From JBFMAE01 sp040756085 (GTDB lineage: Bacteria; Desulfobacterota; BSN033; UBA1163): 14,888 nucleotides of DNA. Positions within the stretch are counted from its first letter, which is position 1, and every line of letters starts with the position of its first letter. A program made the position numbers and the translations under genes. Location: assembly GCA_040756085.1 (NCBI GenBank), contig JBFMAE010000258.1, positions 1 to 14,888 of the forward strand. The letters run 5' to 3'. Under the pieces are notes generated by a model that saw only the letters and a list, made by a program, of their open reading frames with translations, was not told the DNA's origin and searched no databases. Shown here piece by piece: positions 12,797-14,888 of this stretch.

Positions 12797-13138
12797 CTAA
12801 AGATCCTTTATCAACTTCTTGATACCTTCGGTCTGAGGTAATTTCGGGAAATAGTAATCGATCCATTTCTTATATTCGCTGGGACATTGGAAAAAGGTAG
12901 AGAACCCAATCCATGGAATATCTGGATATTGCTCTTTTAGATGTTCAAAGCTCTCCTTGATAAATCTTTTCTGTCTCAATTCCAAAATGATGAGATCCGG
13001 TTTGATCTCTCCCCTTTTTGCCAATGCCTCGTCAATGCTCTCTGCGGTCACGACTTGGTATCCCTCTTCTGATAATTCTTCCTGAAGAAGAAATTTCCAG
13101 CTCTCAGAATGATCAATATAGAGGATCGTTTTTATCAT
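12797..13138 (-). CDS. Divergent receiver-domain protein lacking the phospho-acceptor Asp
   Basis: This 113-residue single-domain protein has a CheY-like pattern. Strand 1 TILYIDHSES replaces the usual acidic pair with D9-H10. Strand 3 PDLIILELRQ has Glu53 where the phosphorylated Asp belongs. IPWIGFSTF supplies a Ser/Thr at the switch position (S80), and YYFPKLP retains the conserved Lys (K99). Glu in the acceptor position can mimic a permanently phosphorylated state in some regulators, or the protein may be a pseudo-receiver. GAGGGG six bases before ATG 13138 supports the start. It follows a canonical response regulator by 70 bp and probably shares its sigma-54-type promoter. Confidence 0.7.
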   Translation of the reverse strand: MIKTILYIDHSESWKFLLQEELSEEGYQVVTAESIDEALAKRGEIKPDLIILELRQKRFIKESFEHLKEQYPDIPWIGFSTFFQCPSEYKKWIDYYFPKLPQTEGIKKLIKDL

Positions 13139-13208
13139 AATTTCCCCTCATCTTCTATGAATGTTCCTATCCTTTCCCCAGATGAAGTTAAAAAGTTAAA
13201 ACCATTTC

Positions 13209-13616
13209 TTAATCCCTCACCATTTTTTCTTTTGCGGAGACCATCTGATTCACCAATGTCCTTAAGTTATTTAAAAGGATTGGCTTTTCTAAATAGGCCG
13301 TAGCCCCTCTCTCAAATACCTTCCGATGAACATCTTCACTCCCAAAAGCTGTGATCACAATGATGGGAACTTCAGGCTGAAGTTTTTTTATTCTTGGGAG
13401 AATATCTAATCCCGACAAGCCAGGCATCCGAATATCAGTGATAATAAGATCGAATGGCTCCTTGACAAGTTTTCGAAAAGCTTCAGATCCCTTATCTGCC
13501 GAATCTATCTCAAACCCTTCCTCTTTAAAAAAATCTCTCAACAAAGACCTCATCTCGTCATCGTCTTCTATGATCAATATCTTAGCAATACGGTTGGAAA
13601 ATTCTGAACGTTTCAT
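13209..13616 (-). CDS. Single-domain response regulator (CheY-like)
   Basis: This 135-residue receiver has all catalytic positions: acidic pocket in ILIIEDDDEM (D18, D19), phospho-acceptor D61 in LIITDIRMPGLSG, T89 in VPIIVITAFG and K111 in AYLEKP. The C-terminus ends shortly after the fifth helix, so no DNA-binding or enzymatic output domain is attached; signalling must be by protein contact. No sensor kinase is in the window. I start at ATG 13616 because the sigma-54-type promoter at 13640-13654 lies inside the longer frame that begins at 13655. No good ribosome-binding site precedes 13616, so the translation start remains uncertain. Overlap with the receiver-like gene downstream suggests a small regulatory operon. 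Confidence 0.83.
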   Translation of the reverse strand: MKRSEFSNRIAKILIIEDDDEMRSLLRDFFKEEGFEIDSADKGSEAFRKLVKEPFDLIITDIRMPGLSGLDILPRIKKLQPEVPIIVITAFGSEDVHRKVFERGATAYLEKPILLNNLRTLVNQMVSAKEKMVRD

Positions 13617-13639
13617 ATCTGATTTTTTTAAATAAATTA

Positions 13640-13654
13640 GCAAATGAAATGCCA
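13640..13654 (-). promoter_or_regulatory. Sigma-54-type promoter before the response regulator
   Basis: On the minus strand, TGGCAT-TTCAT-TTGC has the exact -24/-12 spacing, with GG and GC 10 bp apart, and differs from TGGCAC-N5-TTGC at one base. It is almost identical in layout to the plus-strand promoter at 4821. The start site would lie only about 10 bases before ATG 13616, giving a near-leaderless message. The 13655-13911 stretch upstream has no gene and no clear enhancer palindrome. Confidence 0.55.
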
Positions 13655-13911
13655 ATTAAGGGAAAAGTAAAATTCTATTTATTTCAATAGATTAAGGGAT
13701 TGAGGGATATTTGGACATGGATATAAGTAGGGTAAAATGGAACAGCCTGTGGCAAAATGGGTCAATAGTGTTCAGTAGGTTATTATTTTCTTTGAAATCT
13801 TAATTAGAGTGTTATCCGATGGTAAGGAAAAAAACCAGGTAGGGAAAAACCAGGACAACCAATAACAATGTGTTAAATTTTAAACTACAGGGCTATCTAC
13901 CCATAATATTT

Positions 13912-14340
13912 TTATTTTTTCCCTGCTTTTGGAGGACTGACAATTGCCTCACCGTCCAAAACCAGTGTGCCATCCTGATTGACACACGTGGTTTTAAGCC
14001 GGACACGGTTCTTTTCTCCCAAAATCTCCTCTACCTCAGCCCGAGCTATGATTGTGTCGCCAATTCGAACCGGAGCCATAAAAATAAGTTCCTGCCTAAC
14101 ATAAATTGTTCCAGGGCCTGGAAGTTTATTCCCCAGGATTGCCGAGATCAATCCCCCCAGCAGCATGCCGTGGGCGATCCTGGTTTTAAAAAAAGTCTTT
14201 GCAGCGTAAGTCTCGTTGATGTGAGCCGGATTAAGATCACCGGTTATCCCTGCGTAAAGGTAGACATCCGATTCAGAAATCGTTTTGGCAAATTCGGCCG
14301 TATCACCTACTTTCAGTTCACCAATTGTCTTTCCAATCAT
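13912..14340 (-). CDS. MaoC-family (R)-specific enoyl-CoA hydratase-like
   Basis: This 142-residue hot-dog-fold enzyme is expected to hydrate trans-2-enoyl-CoA to (R)-3-hydroxyacyl-CoA. The catalytic hydratase-2 motif is GDLNPAHINETYA (about residues 34-46), with Asp35 and His40 as the probable acid-base pair. KTRIAHGMLLGGLISAILG follows as the conserved overhang helix. VRQELIFMAPVRIGDTI completes the acyl-CoA pocket. Length matches PhaJ-type single-domain hydratases. ATG 14340 follows GAAGGGG. It sits 26 bp after the GAF-domain gene on the same strand. Which acyl chain it acts on, and whether it serves fatty-acid or polyhydroxyalkanoate metabolism, cannot be read here. Confidence 0.85.
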   Translation of the reverse strand: MIGKTIGELKVGDTAEFAKTISESDVYLYAGITGDLNPAHINETYAAKTFFKTRIAHGMLLGGLISAILGNKLPGPGTIYVRQELIFMAPVRIGDTIIARAEVEEILGEKNRVRLKTTCVNQDGTLVLDGEAIVSPPKAGKK

Positions 14341-14366
14341 AATAATCCCCTTCGGTGTTTATTTAT

Positions 14367-14888
14367 TTAGAACCATGACCTGTGGCTCCAGATATCTGAC
14401 TTCAAGTCCTTCATATCCTCTTTAAGCATCAGGTAGAGGGAGGCATTCTGGATGGCCAAACCGCCTTGATGGGCCAGAGCAATGACCAGCATGATTTCAT
14501 CTTCAGTGAATTCCCTCGGCACTCCACTATAAAGTCTCATTACACCAATCACTTCTTCCTTCGCCTTAATGGGGACACATAGAATAGACATGATCCCTTC
14601 TTCTTCCTTTTCCTTTCTATATTGTACCCCTTGATCTGTTGCTGCATTCGTAACCACCACAGGTTTCCCTTTAAGGGCTTCGGTAATGCTTTTTTCAGCG
14701 GATATGGGACCTTTGTTTAAATATTTTTCGCTCAGACCATAGCTGGCAACAAGTTTTAATGTCTCTCTTTTCTCATCCAACAAGCGCACAGAAACAGCCT
14801 TCATCCCGAAGGCCCTTGCAATCTCCTCTGACATGATACGCATGATCTCCTTCACGTCGAGTGTAGAATTGATGTGAGCGGCCAGGTC
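14367..14888 (-). CDS. GAF-domain protein, 5' end outside the window
   Basis: The frame is open to the right edge, where residues DLAAHINSTLDVKEIM lead into a GAF domain. GAF domains bind small molecules or haem and sense signals. The domain includes MKAVSVRLLDEKRETLKLVA, then GPISAEKSITEALKGKPVVV, and GIMSILCVPIKAKEEVIGVM. It ends in EDEIMLVIALAHQGGLAIQN and a short coil to WSHRSWF. The INSTLD lead-in helix is usual just before a GAF core, so the true N-terminus lies beyond 14888; an internal GTG at 14855 is not needed. No kinase, cyclase or other output follows the GAF domain, so it ends as a stand-alone sensor. The ligand is unknown. Confidence 0.83.
   Translation of the reverse strand, partial: DLAAHINSTLDVKEIMRIMSEEIARAFGMKAVSVRLLDEKRETLKLVASYGLSEKYLNKGPISAEKSITEALKGKPVVVTNAATDQGVQYRKEKEEEGIMSILCVPIKAKEEVIGVMRLYSGVPREFTEDEIMLVIALAHQGGLAIQNASLYLMLKEDMKDLKSDIWSHRSWF

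Noticed and set aside
13617..13655. Longer N-terminus for the response regulator from ATG 13655
   Set aside because: It would place the start codon over the sigma-54-type promoter and adds residues before the receiver fold. It also has no ribosome-binding site.
13870..14370. 166-codon plus-strand open frame
   Set aside because: It lies opposite the MaoC-family gene, is rich in Cys and Ser with no motif, and has no ribosome-binding site.

Overview
The window looks like accessory chromosomal DNA from a Gram-negative bacterium. The signs are two predicted lipoproteins, a LapA-domain inner-membrane protein, an MscS-related membrane protein and two sigma-54-type promoters. The mixture (orphan receivers, sigma-54 promoters, glucosylglycerate-type solute genes, GC-rich palindromes, group II intron debris) would suit a Desulfobacterota or Nitrospirota-like environmental lineage. 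That is an impression; no taxonomic marker is present.

Region 1 (about 1-3100) is a mobile and decaying zone. A minus-strand group II intron has lost most of its reverse transcriptase but keeps a foldable 34-nt domain V and a domain VI stem. A 19-bp palindrome sits inside the surviving reverse-transcriptase N-terminus. Then come two small toxin-antitoxin-type modules: a ribbon-helix-helix/PIN pair (vapBC-like), and a nuclease-fold-like protein with a DUF2283 protein. Related copies of one repeat lie before, between and after these modules.

Region 2 (about 3290-6631, plus strand) has a sigma-70-type promoter driving a coiled-coil lipoprotein and a membrane-anchored coiled-coil protein. A regulatory interval follows, with a near-consensus sigma-54 promoter and two perfect inverted repeats. 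It leads into a small coiled-coil protein and a baeRF (bacterial eRF1-like) family protein. A short remnant of a membrane-protein gene follows.

Region 3 (about 12081-6693, minus strand) is a compact seven-gene cluster. It encodes a small membrane coiled-coil protein, a glucosyl-3-phosphoglycerate synthase (GpgS), an overlapping HAD phosphatase of the MpgP/GpgP type, a lipoprotein, a LapA-domain protein, a second GT-A glycosyltransferase resembling mannosylglycerate/mannosylglucosylglycerate synthases, and a CmpX-like MscS-related membrane protein. Together they suggest synthesis of glucosylglycerate or mannosylglucosylglycerate (compatible solutes) linked to envelope and osmotic homeostasis.

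Region 4 (about 14888-12333, minus strand) has a GAF-domain protein cut by the window edge, a MaoC/PhaJ-type hydratase, and a single-domain response regulator behind a second sigma-54-type promoter. It ends with a receiver-like protein whose phospho-acceptor Asp is Glu, and a secreted-domain gene interrupted by an in-frame TAG. Foldable repeats fill the gap before region 3. No tRNA, rRNA or CRISPR array was seen.
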